Notes under the pieces: generated by a model
What the model saw: only the letters and a program-made list of their open reading frames with translations
Told to the model about the DNA's origin: nothing
The model's database searches: none
Assembly: GCF_001667505.1 (NCBI RefSeq)
Contig: NZ_LZHZ01000033.1
Location: 62,001-126,000 of the forward strand
Source of the DNA: Mycobacterium sp. ACS1612
Lineage (GTDB): Bacteria > Actinomycetota > Actinomycetes > Mycobacteriales > Mycobacteriaceae
Length of the DNA stretch: 64,000 bases
Reading direction: 5' to 3'
Translations under genes and position numbers: made by a program
Shown: piece by piece, positions 36,470 through 45,729 of the stretch
Layout: the number at the start of each line of letters is the position of its first letter
Position numbering within the stretch: position 1 is the stretch's first letter

Positions 36470-37646
36470 CGACCTCACGCGACTGCCGCGCCTCGAGTAT
36501 CAGGATGCCGACCAGGCAGATCGCCGACAGGATCGCCACGGCGATCGCGAAAGTCACACCGGCCGTCTGCAATCCCCAGTGCCTTGCCGCGACGCCTTCG
36601 CCGACCACCGGCAGTGAGATCGCGATGTACGCGACGACGAAGTACGTCGAACTGACCTCGGCCCGACGGTCGGCGGGTGTGCGTTCGGCGACCGCCGCCA
36701 GGCCCCGGCTGAAGCTGATGCCCTGCCCGATACCCGCCACCACCGCGGCCGCGATCAGCCCGGTCAGCGACGACACCTCCAGCGCCACAGCGAGAACCAC
36801 CATGCCTGCCACCAGGATCGCGCAGCCGATCGCGACCGCACGGTTCGGGTCGAGGTTGCGCGCGGCCAGCTGGGCCATCGCCGACGCGAAGAAGATCGTG
36901 CTGGCGATGAGCCCGGCCACCGCGTGGTTGTCGATGCCGACGACCCCGGAGAGGAACGACGGGGCCACCGCGGCGAACAATCCCGTCACCGCGAAGCCGG
37001 CGAATGCGGCAAGCGAGGCGACGACGAACACGGCGCGCACCTCGGGAGGCACCGACAACCGCTGCACACCGATGCTGCCCGTGCGCGCAGAGGTTTCCGG
37101 CACGACGAACACCGCTACGCCCGCCAACACCGCCAGCACGATGTGCACGACGAAGCTGAGCTTCAACGGCGCAGGCGCGTACTCCACGAGCAGCCCGGCC
37201 AACAACGGCCCGACGCCGAGGCCGCCCATGTTGGCGACCGTCGCCACCGCCGCGGCCCTGGTGCGCCACGACTCCGGTGCGGCTTCGATGACGGCCGCGG
37301 TGGCGGTGCCGGTGAAGATGCCCGCCGACAGGCCGGACAAGACGCGCCCGACGAGCAACAGCGACACCGAGTCGGCGGCGAGGAAGACTGCGGCGCTCGC
37401 CAGCGCGGCCACCACACCCGCCAGCAGCACGGGCCGTCTGCCGATCGCGTCGGACCAGCGTCCGAACACCAGCAGGGCGAACAGCACGCCGCCCGCGTAG
37501 CTCGCGTAGATCACCGTGGTGGTCAACACCGCAAAGTGCATATGCTCGCCGTACAGCGCGTACATCGGCGTCGGCAAAGTGGTGCCGACCATGATGGCCG
37601 CAAACGCATAGGCCAACAGGCCGAAGGCGAAGCGTCGAGCGGTCAC
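36450..37646 (-). CDS. MFS transporter (drug-efflux type)
   Basis: Twelve-helix carrier of 398 residues. Motif A is FGRWSDAIGRRPVLLAG, and the helix-5 antiporter motif appears as VANMGGLGVGPLLAGLLVEY, which indicates proton-driven export. GTG 37646 is the start. The C-terminal coding end overlaps the sulfotransferase gene by 20 bp in convergent orientation. Substrate unknown. Confidence 0.87.
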   Translation of the reverse strand: MTARRFAFGLLAYAFAAIMVGTTLPTPMYALYGEHMHFAVLTTTVIYASYAGGVLFALLVFGRWSDAIGRRPVLLAGVVAALASAAVFLAADSVSLLLVGRVLSGLSAGIFTGTATAAVIEAAPESWRTRAAAVATVANMGGLGVGPLLAGLLVEYAPAPLKLSFVVHIVLAVLAGVAVFVVPETSARTGSIGVQRLSVPPEVRAVFVVASLAAFAGFAVTGLFAAVAPSFLSGVVGIDNHAVAGLIASTIFFASAMAQLAARNLDPNRAVAIGCAILVAGMVVLAVALEVSSLTGLIAAAVVAGIGQGISFSRGLAAVAERTPADRRAEVSSTYFVVAYIAISLPVVGEGVAARHWGLQTAGVTFAIAVAILSAICLVGILILEARQSREVVSSGIC

Positions 37647-37689
37647 GGGTGAAGATAACCCACCTGGACGCCTCGGTAATCCCGTGGTG

Positions 37690-39321
37690 CTAGTGGCTAA
37701 CGGCCTTCTCCGCGCCGATGCCGGTCAGCGAGCGCACCTCGAATTCGGCGTTGACCATCGGGTCGCCGCGGTCGGGTGAGGTCAGCGTGCCGACGATGCC
37801 GAGCAAGAATGCCAGCGGTATCGACACGATGCCGGGATTGGCCAGCGGGAACCACGCGAAGTCGACGCTCGGCAGCATCGCGGTCTTGGCGCCCGAGACC
37901 GCGGGGGAGAAGACGATCAGCACGATCGTGGAGATCAGCCCGCCGTACATGCTCCACAGCGCGCCGCGGGTGTTGAACCGCGGCCAGTACAGCGAGTACA
38001 GGATCGTCGGCAGGTTGGCTGCCGCCGCGACCGCGAACGCCAGTGCGACCAGGAAGGCAATGTTCTGTTCGGCGGCCAGGACGCCGAGGCCGATCGCGAG
38101 AATGCCGAGCACGACGACCGTGATGCGGGAGACCCGCACCTGTTCGTCCTCGGTCACCTGATGGCTCTTCATCACGCTGGCGTAGATGTCGTGCGCGAAT
38201 GACGTTGCGGCAGTGATGGTCAGGCCGGCCACCACCGCGAGGATGGTGGCGAACGCGACCGCGGAGATCACACCGAGCAGGATCACGCCGCCGAGTTCGA
38301 AGGCGAGCAACGGCGCGGCGGAGTTCTGCGCGCCTGGCGCCGCCAGGATCTCGTCCGGGCCGACCAGCGCCGCGGCGCCGTAACCCAGTGCCAGCGTGAA
38401 CAGGTAAAACGCGCCGATCAACACGATCGCCCAGACCACCGAGCGGCGGGCCTCCTTGGCCGTCGGCACCGTGTAGAAACGCATCAGCACGTGCGGCAGG
38501 CCCGCGGTGCCGAGCACCAGGGCCAGCGCCAGCGAGATGAAGTTGATCTGCGATGTCAGGGACGTGCCGTACTGGGCGCCGGGCGCCAGCACGTCGCGCT
38601 TGGCGACGGCCGCGTTGGCCGAGTCGGAGACGGCGGTCTGTGCGGCGCCGAGGATCTCGGAGAAGTTCAGCCCGAACTTGCCGAGCACGATGGCGGTCAT
38701 CAGCGCGGCGCCGCCGATCAGCAGCACGGCCTTGATGATCTGCACCCAGGTGGTGCCCTTCATCCCGCCGATCAACACATAGAGGATCATCAGCAAGCCG
38801 ACGACGGCGATCACCAGCGCCTGGCCCAGATCGCCGGTGACGTTGAGCAGCAGCGCGACCAGGCCGCCCGCGCCGGCCATCTGGGCGAGCAGGTAGAACA
38901 GGCACACGGCCAGGGTGGTGGTGGCCGCGGCGATGCGTACCGGACGCTGCCTGAGCCGGAAGCTGAGCACATCGGCCATGGTGAATTTGCCTGAGTTCCT
39001 GAGCAATTCGGCCACCAGCAGCAAGGCGACCAGCCAGGCGACCAGGAAGCCGATGGAGTACAGGAAGCCGTCGTAGCCGTAAACCGCGATGGCGCCGGCG
39101 ATGCCGAGGAAGCTGGCCGCAGACAGATAGTCGCCCGATATCGCGATGCCGTTCTGCGGGCCCGTGAAGGCGCGTCCCGCGGTGAAGAATTCGGCGGCGG
39201 TGGTGTTCTTCTTGCTGGCCCGGATCACGATGAACAGGGTGATCGCGACGAACAGCGCGAAGATCCCGATGTTGGCGACGGGGTTGCCGACGGCCTCGGC
39301 GGCAACGATGTCGACGGTCAT
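37690..39321 (-). CDS. Cation/acetate-type sodium:solute symporter
   Basis: SSSF-family symporter of 543 residues with about 13 helices. The AEFFTAGRAFTGPQNGIAIS start, GDYLSAASFLG in helix 2, FRLRQRPVRIAA, and the VLMRFYTVPTAKEARRSVVW segment all match ActP/MctP-like monocarboxylate uptake proteins. It probably imports acetate, propionate or pyruvate with a cation. ATG 39321 overlaps the stop of the DUF485 gene, the standard partner of ActP-type transporters. Confidence 0.9.
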   Translation of the reverse strand: MTVDIVAAEAVGNPVANIGIFALFVAITLFIVIRASKKNTTAAEFFTAGRAFTGPQNGIAISGDYLSAASFLGIAGAIAVYGYDGFLYSIGFLVAWLVALLLVAELLRNSGKFTMADVLSFRLRQRPVRIAAATTTLAVCLFYLLAQMAGAGGLVALLLNVTGDLGQALVIAVVGLLMILYVLIGGMKGTTWVQIIKAVLLIGGAALMTAIVLGKFGLNFSEILGAAQTAVSDSANAAVAKRDVLAPGAQYGTSLTSQINFISLALALVLGTAGLPHVLMRFYTVPTAKEARRSVVWAIVLIGAFYLFTLALGYGAAALVGPDEILAAPGAQNSAAPLLAFELGGVILLGVISAVAFATILAVVAGLTITAATSFAHDIYASVMKSHQVTEDEQVRVSRITVVVLGILAIGLGVLAAEQNIAFLVALAFAVAAAANLPTILYSLYWPRFNTRGALWSMYGGLISTIVLIVFSPAVSGAKTAMLPSVDFAWFPLANPGIVSIPLAFLLGIVGTLTSPDRGDPMVNAEFEVRSLTGIGAEKAVSH

Positions 39322-39668
39322 GCCGCACCGCCCTCTAGCTCGGCGCGAATGGCTGCAGCGCGTGGGTCGAGTTCACGGTTGGCGAACCGGACGTAGATAC
39401 CTGTGATGACGAATGTCGACACGAATTGACCGAGGCCGATGAGCAATCCGACGTTGATGTTGCCCCACACCTTGATGGCCATGAAGTCGTGTGCGAACGC
39501 GCCGAGCAGCACGTAGGCGAAGTACCAGACCAGGAACAGGGCGCTCATAGGAAAGACGAAGCGGCGCAGTCTGTTTCGCAACTCCTGAAACTCCGGACTG
39601 GACTGCACGGCCAGATACTCTTCGCCGCTGACAATGGTTTCCTGCGGTGGATGTTGGGTCCCGGGCAC
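39318..39668 (-). CDS. DUF485 membrane protein, symporter partner
   Basis: A 116-residue protein with two transmembrane helices (FPMSALFLVWYFAYVLLGAF and INVGLLIGLGQFVSTFVIT) after a soluble SPEFQELRNRLRRF segment, and YVRFANRELDPRAAAIR after them, the DUF485 pattern. The family is encoded with acetate symporters and is thought to assist them. GTG 39668 is chosen as start; upstream codons look non-coding. First gene of the two-gene operon, coupled by ATGA. Confidence 0.87.
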   Translation of the reverse strand: MPGTQHPPQETIVSGEEYLAVQSSPEFQELRNRLRRFVFPMSALFLVWYFAYVLLGAFAHDFMAIKVWGNINVGLLIGLGQFVSTFVITGIYVRFANRELDPRAAAIRAELEGGAA

Positions 39669-39783
39669 GATGACTCCTGACCTCGATGTGTAGTTGTGCG
39701 CGCAGCCTCGCGGTGAGACCTGCGTCACAATAAGCTAGTTCCCAGGCAACTCCAAGCTCAAACGCGGGATCTAGACTGACGAA

Positions 39784-40362
39784 GTGGCGAAACTGCAGCT
39801 AGTTCAAGACCCGGCGGCCGATGCGCTGCTGGAGTCCAATCCGTTCGCGCTGCTGGTGGGCATGCTTCTCGACCAGCAGTACCCGATGGAGGCGGCGTTC
39901 GCGGGGCCCAAGAAGATCGCCGACCGGATCGGCGGGGTGGACGCCCGCGAGATCGCCGATTACGACCCCGACAAATTCGCGGCGCTGTGCTCGAAAACCC
40001 CTGCAATACACCGCTTTCCGGGATCCATGGCGAAGCGGATCCAGGATCTGGCGCAGATCATCGTCGACCAGTACGACGGTGACGCGTCGGCGCTGTGGAC
40101 GGCGGGCAGCCCGGACGGCCCAGAGGTGCTGCGTCGAATCAAGGCGCTGCCTGGGTTCGGCGAGCAGAAGGCGAAGATCTTTCTCGCGCTGCTGGGCAAG
40201 CAGTACGGAGTGACGCCTAAGGGGTGGCGGCAGGCAGCGGGGGACTACGGCAAGGCGGGGTCGTACATGTCGGTGGCCGACGTGACAGACGCGGGATCGC
40301 TGGAGAAGGTGCGGTCGTACAAGAAGCAGGCGAAAGCGGCAGCCAAGGCGGCGAAGGGTTAG
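39784..40362 (+). CDS. HhH-GPD-type DNA-repair-like protein (Rv1156 type)
   Basis: A 192-residue protein with a helix-hairpin-helix segment (IKALPGFGEQKAKIFLALLG, about residues 120-139), as in base-excision glycosylases, and the N-terminal NPFALLVGMLLDQQYPMEAAF that resembles the first helices of that fold. The catalytic Asp after the hairpin is not obvious, so glycosylase activity is uncertain. It matches M. tuberculosis Rv1156 in size and position. GTG 39784 start; the Lys/Ala-rich tail could bind DNA. The stop overlaps that of the convergent recombinase gene. Confidence 0.82.
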   Translation: MAKLQLVQDPAADALLESNPFALLVGMLLDQQYPMEAAFAGPKKIADRIGGVDAREIADYDPDKFAALCSKTPAIHRFPGSMAKRIQDLAQIIVDQYDGDASALWTAGSPDGPEVLRRIKALPGFGEQKAKIFLALLGKQYGVTPKGWRQAAGDYGKAGSYMSVADVTDAGSLEKVRSYKKQAKAAAKAAKG

Positions 40363-40745
40363 CTCGCGTGGTGGTCGTGCTGCAGGTCGAGTTGGGCCAG
40401 TGACGTCAGGATGTGGGCGACGACGCGGCCCGTCGACGTCCCGGTGTCGAGCCCCTCTTTCAGGGTGCGCAGCCTGATTCCGCGGTCGGTGAGGTCGGCG
40501 ATCGTGCGCGTCACCTCGGCGGCCGAGCGGCCAAGGCGGTCGACCGCGACGACGATGACGGTGTCGCCCGAACGCGCGTAGCTCAGCATCGCGTGCAGGC
40601 CGGCACGGGCCCGCTCAGCGGTATCGGACAACTTGTCGGTGAACACCCGTCGCGGGTCGACGCCTGCAGCATTGAGTTCCGCGAGCTGTCCCTCCAGGTT
40701 CTGCTCGGCGGCGCTGGCTGTGGCGTAGCCCAGCGTGCAGGTCAC
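40359..40745 (-). CDS. Serine recombinase catalytic-domain protein
   Basis: A 128-residue resolvase/invertase N-terminal domain: the catalytic Ser is in LGYATASAAEQN, and the Arg cluster is in VDRLGRSAAEV with RIRLRTLKEGLDT-like sequence after it. The C-terminal helix-turn-helix DNA-binding domain of complete enzymes is missing; the protein ends QLDLQHDHHAS. It is either a stand-alone catalytic domain or a truncated relic. No flanking repeats or other mobile-element genes are visible. Confidence 0.8.
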   Translation of the reverse strand: MTCTLGYATASAAEQNLEGQLAELNAAGVDPRRVFTDKLSDTAERARAGLHAMLSYARSGDTVIVVAVDRLGRSAAEVTRTIADLTDRGIRLRTLKEGLDTGTSTGRVVAHILTSLAQLDLQHDHHAS

Positions 40746-40820
40746 GGATCCAAGGTCTCACGGCTGCCGTCGCGAAGGGAAGCGATGACACCTCATCGAT
40801 TTCAGCTAACTGCCGAACCG

Positions 40821-41498
40821 TTACCCGACGACAAACGGCTTACCGTCGAAGCGTTCGCGGGTCGCGAGTTCGCTGACCGGCTTGCGGGTGAGCTTGGTGA
40901 ACTGTTTGACGGGCTTGCCGATCGGAAGGATGGCGGCGATCGCGTAATCGTCGGGGATGCCGAGCAATTCCTTGACCCGCGGCTCCTCGGGCACCGCCAT
41001 GGTGGTCAGCACGCCGCCGTAGCCCTCGTTGCGGGCGGCAAGCAGGATGTTCCAGACGAACGGATACACAGACGCGCCGGAGACGACGCCAATGCGGTCG
41101 AGGTCCTGGTCCATTGCCGCACAGATGTTGAGGTCAACCGTGACGACGAGGACGGCGGCGGCGCTGAGCACAGGGGCGCCGAGCTGGGGCGGCACCTCGG
41201 TGGCGGCGACCTGTTCGGGCGAAACCCGCATGGGCTGCACCGGGTTCCACGGGCCCTCGCCGTTCCTGGACTGCGCGATGTAGCGCTGCGCGCCGGTGAC
41301 ACTCAGTTCGACGATCGCTTCACGGGTGGCCCGGTCCCGTACGACGATCACCCGTGCGCCCTGGCGGTTGCCACCGCTGGGTGCGAAGCGGGCGTTGTCG
41401 AGGATGCGCTCGATGACTTCGTCGGGCAGCGCGTCGTCGGTGAATCGGCGGGCCGCACCGGCGGTGCGCATCACGTCGTACAAGTCCATGACCGCCAT
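40821..41498 (-). CDS. Nitroreductase-family FMN oxidoreductase
   Basis: A 225-residue nitroreductase-fold protein. FMN contacts are seen in AARRFTDDALPDEVIERIL then ARFAPSGGNRQGARVIVV, and in GYGGVLTTMAVPEE with IAAILPIGKPVKQ near the end. It likely reduces nitro compounds, quinones or flavin-like substrates with NAD(P)H. ATG 41498 (or 41489) starts the protein. It is divergent from the DUF1059 gene across 26 bp. Confidence 0.88.
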   Translation of the reverse strand: MAVMDLYDVMRTAGAARRFTDDALPDEVIERILDNARFAPSGGNRQGARVIVVRDRATREAIVELSVTGAQRYIAQSRNGEGPWNPVQPMRVSPEQVAATEVPPQLGAPVLSAAAVLVVTVDLNICAAMDQDLDRIGVVSGASVYPFVWNILLAARNEGYGGVLTTMAVPEEPRVKELLGIPDDYAIAAILPIGKPVKQFTKLTRKPVSELATRERFDGKPFVVG

Positions 41499-41524
41499 CT
41501 TGGCGGATATGCGATTGTGAACAT

Positions 41525-41671
41525 ATGAAGACTCACTTGAATTGCCCCTGTGGTGAGGCGATCACCGGCAAGGACGAGGACGACCTCGTCGAGAAGGCCC
41601 AGGCTCATCTGGCCGAGGCACATCCCGGCCGCGAGTACGACCGGGACATGATCCTCTTCATGGCCTACTGA
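41525..41671 (+). CDS. DUF1059 family small protein
   Basis: A 48-residue protein: MKTHLNCPCGEAITGKDEDD at the start, then AQAHLAEAHPGREY. The CPCGE cysteines and the two His later on (H..H) are the DUF1059 zinc-finger-like pattern. Function unknown. ATG 41525 is divergent from the nitroreductase start; the gene stands alone, convergent with the Ala/Pro-rich gene. Confidence 0.8.
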   Translation: MKTHLNCPCGEAITGKDEDDLVEKAQAHLAEAHPGREYDRDMILFMAY

Positions 41672-41699
41672 TCAACCCAGCTTTGGGCAGACGCCGAAT

Positions 41700-42653
41700 T
41701 CACGGAACGACCGTCGACCCGATCGTCGGCATGAACTGGCACTGCTTGTCGAGCGTGGTCACCTGTCCGAAGATCGTCGAGATGATGCTGCCCGAGCCGG
41801 TTTCGACGATGGCCGACAGTGTCGTCGGCCCGTTCGGGTTGATGTCAGGCCGCGGCTTGAGCGTCGCGCTGCCCGACTTGCCCGTCGTCAGATTCACCCA
41901 CGTGACGTTCAACGGCAGCTTCTGTTCGGCGGCAGGCGCGGGGGTGCCAATCGCGGTGAACACATAGGCCGTCTGGCCCGCGGTCGGGCCGGGTGACGGG
42001 ATCTTCGCCGGGCCCGCCACCGAGATCGCGGTCGCCAACACATTGCCGCCGTCGGCCAGGCAGCCGTTGCTGATCGACGGGTACAGGAAGTCCTGGGTCG
42101 TCGGTGAGTCAGGACCGAAGCCCGGCGCCGCGGCCGGGGCCGCCGCGGGGTCGGGTGGGGGCGCGGGTGCTGCTGCCGCTGCGGGTACCGCAACCGGCGC
42201 CGCCGCGGGAGCTGCCGCGGGTGCCGCCGCCGGAGCGGGCGGGAGCACCGGTGCCGCATCGGGCACCGGACCGACGGCGTGCGCCGGGTCCACCCCCAAC
42301 GGCAGATGCGCCTCCGTGCCAGGAATTGCGCCTGGCGCGGGAACGTGTGCGACGAACTGGTTCACCGCCGTCGCCACGTTTCGCGAATCCGACGGCAGCG
42401 CCGAGTTTCCCGCGAAGGCGGCCGCGGCCGCCATCAACGTCGACGCGGCGTTGGTCGGATCCGCCGCTGCCTGTTGTATCACCGGGCCGATGCCCTGCAC
42501 CGCCGACAAGCCCGGCGCCTGCATTGCATCGATCGGCAGCGGCGCGGGCGCCGGGTCGGCATTGGCCGCAGGCACCATTCCACCCAACAGCAGCGCTACC
42601 GACGACCCGACGACGGCCGCGGCGCCGCCGAACTTCGTGCTGATCGATCCCAT
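41700..42653 (-). CDS. Secreted Ala/Pro-rich protein (Rv1157c type)
   Basis: A 317-residue exported protein. Signal peptide VGSSVALLLGGMVPAANA precedes ADPAPAPL. A helical N-terminal domain is followed by a long Ala/Pro linker, then a C-terminal domain of about 130 residues (TTQDFLYPSISNGCLADGGN to DKQCQFMPTIG) with two Cys that may form a disulfide. It matches M. tuberculosis Rv1157c in layout and position. Function unknown, envelope or extracellular. ATG 42653; the second Ala/Pro-rich gene lies 44 bp upstream on the same strand. Confidence 0.85.
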   Translation of the reverse strand: MGSISTKFGGAAAVVGSSVALLLGGMVPAANADPAPAPLPIDAMQAPGLSAVQGIGPVIQQAAADPTNAASTLMAAAAAFAGNSALPSDSRNVATAVNQFVAHVPAPGAIPGTEAHLPLGVDPAHAVGPVPDAAPVLPPAPAAAPAAAPAAAPVAVPAAAAAPAPPPDPAAAPAAAPGFGPDSPTTQDFLYPSISNGCLADGGNVLATAISVAGPAKIPSPGPTAGQTAYVFTAIGTPAPAAEQKLPLNVTWVNLTTGKSGSATLKPRPDINPNGPTTLSAIVETGSGSIISTIFGQVTTLDKQCQFMPTIGSTVVP

Positions 42654-42697
42654 GATGTCCCCGATTCCTGGTAGTGGCTATCGCTGCGCGGGCGCCG

Positions 42698-43270
42698 TCA
42701 CGGCAAGGCGGACAACGGCATCAACAGCGGCGCGACGCCCGCGGCCGGTGCAGGAGCAGCAGCAGGAGCGGCAGCCGGAGCGGCCGCTGCCGGCGCCGCG
42801 GGTGCAGCCGCCGGAGTCGCCGCGGGCAACAGGCCTGCCAACGGCATGCCCTGCGGCAGCAGCGAGGCGAGGCCGGTGGGCAATCCGGACAGCAGGTTCT
42901 GTGCCGGGGCGGCGGCAGCAGCCGGAGCGGTGGCGGCAGCCGGTGCGGCCGCGGGGGCCGCCGGAGCCGCCGGAGCCTGCGGAAGCGTCAGAGACGCCGT
43001 CGCGGTCGGTGCAGGGGTGGCCGCCGGCGCCGCCGCCGGAGCCGCGGCCTGCGTACCGCTGAGCACTGACGTCAGGCCCTGCATCAGGGTGGTCGCGGCG
43101 GCTGGGTTGGTCGCCAACTGCTGCAGGAACGGCAGGCCCGGCACGCCCGGGGTGGGCGCCGGCGCCGCCGCCGGCTCAGCTGCCGCGGTGGCGCTGAGTC
43201 CCAATGCGACCGGTACCGCACTCGCCGCGGCGATCAGGCTGGTGACAAGCATTTTTCTGGTCAATTTCAT
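42698..43270 (-). CDS. Secreted Ala/Pro-rich protein (Rv1158c type)
   Basis: A 190-residue exported protein, mostly Ala and Pro. The signal peptide starts [20 protein letters not shown] and is cut near AAA-EPA. Two short non-repetitive blocks stand out: [20 protein letters not shown] and [20 protein letters not shown], amphipathic helices in a disordered chain. It corresponds to M. tuberculosis Rv1158c and probably shares a transcript with the Rv1157c-type gene. Function unknown. Confidence 0.83.
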   Translation of the reverse strand: MKLTRKMLVTSLIAAASAVPVALGLSATAAAEPAAAPAPTPGVPGLPFLQQLATNPAAATTLMQGLTSVLSGTQAAAPAAAPAATPAPTATASLTLPQAPAAPAAPAAAPAAATAPAAAAAPAQNLLSGLPTGLASLLPQGMPLAGLLPAATPAAAPAAPAAAAPAAAPAAAPAPAAGVAPLLMPLSALP

Positions 43271-43335
43271 GGTTCTCCCAAATTCGTTGGTGGACGCCTG
43301 CGCCCGACAGTCGTCCAGTTACTGGTGTTACTCAA

Positions 43336-44640
43336 GTGACACGTGTGGCGGTTATTCAACCGTTACGGATGCGAAGGGAATCGGTGACCGTCGCTAGAGT
43401 CGGGCGGATAGACACCTCGACTGACGCCGCACCGCGCATGGCCGCCCGCTTGGCCGCCGCGGCGCCCGTGCTTTTGGCGCTCAGCATCGCCGCGCGCTTC
43501 GCGTGGACATACCTGGTGCCCAACGGCGCCAATTTCGTCGACCTTCGGGTGTACGTCGGCGGCGCGGCGGCACTCGACCACCACGGCACGCTGTACGACT
43601 ACGTCTACGCCGACCAGACGCCCGACTTCCCGCTGCCCTTCACCTATCCGCCGTTCGCGGCCGTCGTGTTCTATCCACTGCATCTGATTCCGTTCGGAAT
43701 CCTCGCGTTCGCGTGGCAACTCGGCATCATCGCCGCGCTCTACGGTGTGGCGCGGATCAGCCAGCGACTGGTGACCGGCCCGCAAAGCGATCGACGCATC
43801 GCGATGGTGTGGACCGCGGTCGGCATCTGGATCGAACCGCTGCGCAGCACCTTCGACTACGGCCAGATCAACGTGCTTCTCACGCTGGCCGTGTTATACG
43901 CCGTCTACAGCACGCGCTGGTGGCTGTCCGGGCTGCTCGTCGGGCTCGCGGCAGGTGTGAAACTCACGCCTGCGGTGTCCGGTTTGTACTTCGTCGGCGC
44001 CCGGCGATGGGGCGCGGTGGTGTTCTCCGCGGTGGTGTTCTTCGCGACCATCGCCGTCTCTGCGCTCGTCGTCGGCGACCAAACCCGTTACTACTTCACG
44101 GAATTGCTCGGCGACGCGGACCGGGTGGGCCCGATCGGGACGTCGTTCAACCAGTCATGGCGTGGCGGGATTTCGCGGATCCTCGGACACGACGCCGGCT
44201 ACGGGCCGATCGTGATCGCAGGCATCGTGGTCACCGCGGTGCTCGCGGTGCTCGCGTGGCGCGCTATCGGCGGCGCCGCCGACCGGCTCGGCGCCATCGT
44301 CATCGTGCAACTGTTCGGGCTGCTGCTGTCGCCCATCTCGTGGACTCATCACTGGGTGTGGCTGATCCCGCTGATGATCTGGCTGCTGCACGGTCCGCTG
44401 CGGCACCTGCTCGGCGCACGGGTGCTGGGATGGGGCTGGCTCGTCCTCACGCTGATCGGCGTGCCGTGGCTGTTGAGCTTCGCCCAGCCGACGATCTGGG
44501 TGATCTCCCGGCCGTGGTATCTGGCCTGGGCAGGCCTGATCTACATCGTCGCCACGCTGGCGACGCTCGGGTGGATCGCCGCTACGGGTTCCCGACGATC
44601 TGATTTATCTCCCGCGCCATCGCCAGATCCTTCTCGGTGA
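43336..44640 (+). CDS. pimE: Polyprenol-phosphate-mannose-dependent alpha-1,2-mannosyltransferase
   Basis: GT-C glycosyltransferase of up to 434 residues with about ten helices, adding the fifth mannose in phosphatidyl-myo-inositol mannoside synthesis on the periplasmic side. The catalytic Asp sits in [13 protein letters not shown], the first extracytoplasmic loop, as in M. tuberculosis Pim[18 protein letters not shown] and [18 protein letters not shown] are further family blocks. GTG 43336 is the longest start; ATG 43369 or GTG 43384 are plausible. The 3' end overlaps the convergent PCD gene by 59 bp. Confidence 0.92.
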   Translation: MTRVAVIQPLRMRRESVTVARVGRIDTSTDAAPRMAARLAAAAPVLLALSIAARFAWTYLVPNGANFVDLRVYVGGAAALDHHGTLYDYVYADQTPDFPLPFTYPPFAAVVFYPLHLIPFGILAFAWQLGIIAALYGVARISQRLVTGPQSDRRIAMVWTAVGIWIEPLRSTFDYGQINVLLTLAVLYAVYSTRWWLSGLLVGLAAGVKLTPAVSGLYFVGARRWGAVVFSAVVFFATIAVSALVVGDQTRYYFTELLGDADRVGPIGTSFNQSWRGGISRILGHDAGYGPIVIAGIVVTAVLAVLAWRAIGGAADRLGAIVIVQLFGLLLSPISWTHHWVWLIPLMIWLLHGPLRHLLGARVLGWGWLVLTLIGVPWLLSFAQPTIWVISRPWYLAWAGLIYIVATLATLGWIAATGSRRSDLSPAPSPDPSR

Positions 44641-44869
44641 TACCGCCCTCCGAATGCGTCACCAACGCGAAAGTCACCGTCCGCCAGCGGATGTCGATGT
44701 CGGGATGATGGTCTTTCTGCTCCGCCTTCTCGCCGACACGTCGCACGGCGTCGATGCCGTCGAGAAACGCGGGAAACTTGACCGAGCGGCGCAGTGCGCC
44801 ATCAGCGCGTTCCCAGCCGGGTAGGTCGGGCAGTGCGGCATCTACTTGGTCGTCCGTCAACACAGCCAT
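44582..44869 (-). CDS. 4a-hydroxytetrahydrobiopterin dehydratase (PCD/DCoH)
   Basis: A 95-residue pterin-4a-carbinolamine dehydratase-fold protein. The active-site block [20 protein letters not shown] contains the paired His (HHPD) and Trp-like pocket residues of the family. It recycles hydroxylated pterin cofactors; mycobacteria hold few pterin hydroxylases, so its real substrate here is open. It is the counterpart of Rv1159A, between pimE and mutT2. ATG 44869. Confidence 0.9.
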   Translation of the reverse strand: MAVLTDDQVDAALPDLPGWERADGALRRSVKFPAFLDGIDAVRRVGEKAEQKDHHPDIDIRWRTVTFALVTHSEGGITEKDLAMAREINQIVGNP

Positions 44870-44938
44870 CTAGTCAACGTAGCGCGACCGTGGTTCGCCT
44901 GACAGGTCCCTGACAGACACATTTCGCAGGATTGAGGT

Positions 44939-45271
44939 GTGCATCGGCGTTCTGTTTCTGTTGTCGCCGCGGGCGGGCTGTTGGTCGTCCTGTTGGTCGG
45001 GTTGGTCGTGTCGGTCTTCTGGGTGTCCGACAGCGCCGAACACCAACCAAGGCAACCGGTTTCGTTCCCGCCGACGACGACGGCGTTGCCCACGCCCAGC
45101 GCGACGCGCGCCGTCGCCCCGATGCCGTCGCCCACCGTCACCCACGAGCCGGTCCCGTTCGACGTGTCACATGCGGCGCAGCTGACGGCGGAGACGATGA
45201 AGCCTCCGCCACCCGATCCGGGGCGCTCGCTGTTGCACCAGCTGTTTCCGCATCTGTTCCCGAGCGGCTGA
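44939..45271 (+). CDS. Small membrane-anchored Pro-rich protein
   Basis: A 110-residue protein: basic start MHRRSV, one hydrophobic segment (SVVAAGGLLVVLLVGLVVSV), then a Pro/Thr-rich extracytoplasmic part ending PGRSLLHQLFPHLFPSG, where the last 15 residues could form an amphipathic helix. GTG 44939. No family recognised. It lies 22 bp before mutT2 and may share its transcript. Confidence 0.65.
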   Translation: MHRRSVSVVAAGGLLVVLLVGLVVSVFWVSDSAEHQPRQPVSFPPTTTALPTPSATRAVAPMPSPTVTHEPVPFDVSHAAQLTAETMKPPPPDPGRSLLHQLFPHLFPSG

Positions 45272-45293
45272 TGCGCCGTATACCGTCGCGGCA

Positions 45294-45683
45294 GTGTCGA
45301 ACCAGATCGTCGTTGCCGGTGCACTGATCTCGGGTCCCCTGCTGCTGGTCGCCCAGCGGGCACGACCGCCGGAGTTGGCCGGGCTGTGGGAACTGCCAGG
45401 CGGGAAAGTGGCAGCGGGCGAAACCGACGCCGCGGCCCTGGTGCGCGAGTTGCGCGAGGAGCTGGGCGTCGACGTCATCGTGGGTTCGCGCATCGGCGCC
45501 GACGTGTCGTTGAGCCCGACGATGACGCTGCGCGCCTACCGCGTCACGCAAACCGGTGGCGTCTTACATCCCAACGATCACCGCGCGCTGCGGTGGGTGG
45601 GCGCCGAGGAACTAGGCGACCTGCCGTGGGTGCCCGCGGACCGCGCGTGGGTCGGTCACCTCAAGAAGGCGCTCACTGCGTGA
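45294..45683 (+). CDS. mutT2: MutT2-type Nudix hydrolase
   Basis: A 129-residue Nudix enzyme that cleans the nucleotide pool (8-oxo-dGTP, dCTP-type substrates). The Nudix box reads GGKVAAGETDAAALVREL followed by REELGV, complete with the metal-binding Glu residues. The start NQIVVAGALISGPLLLVAQR and the end ADRAWVGHLKKAL match mycobacterial MutT2 (Rv1160). GTG 45294. In M. tuberculosis the nar operon follows; here a membrane protein does. Confidence 0.92.
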   Translation: MSNQIVVAGALISGPLLLVAQRARPPELAGLWELPGGKVAAGETDAAALVRELREELGVDVIVGSRIGADVSLSPTMTLRAYRVTQTGGVLHPNDHRALRWVGAEELGDLPWVPADRAWVGHLKKALTA

Positions 45684-45729
45684 TTCATGTTTGCGCCTTC
45701 GGACGCGGCACACATTATTCTTCCCACCC

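Noticed and set aside
37697..39328. 543-codon frame overlapping the symporter gene
   Set aside because: It has the same span as the symporter in another frame and is Arg/Gly/His-rich, a typical shadow in high-GC DNA.
40359..41520. A mobile element carrying the serine recombinase
   Set aside because: No inverted ends, target duplications or companion genes are visible; the neighbours match the conserved order.
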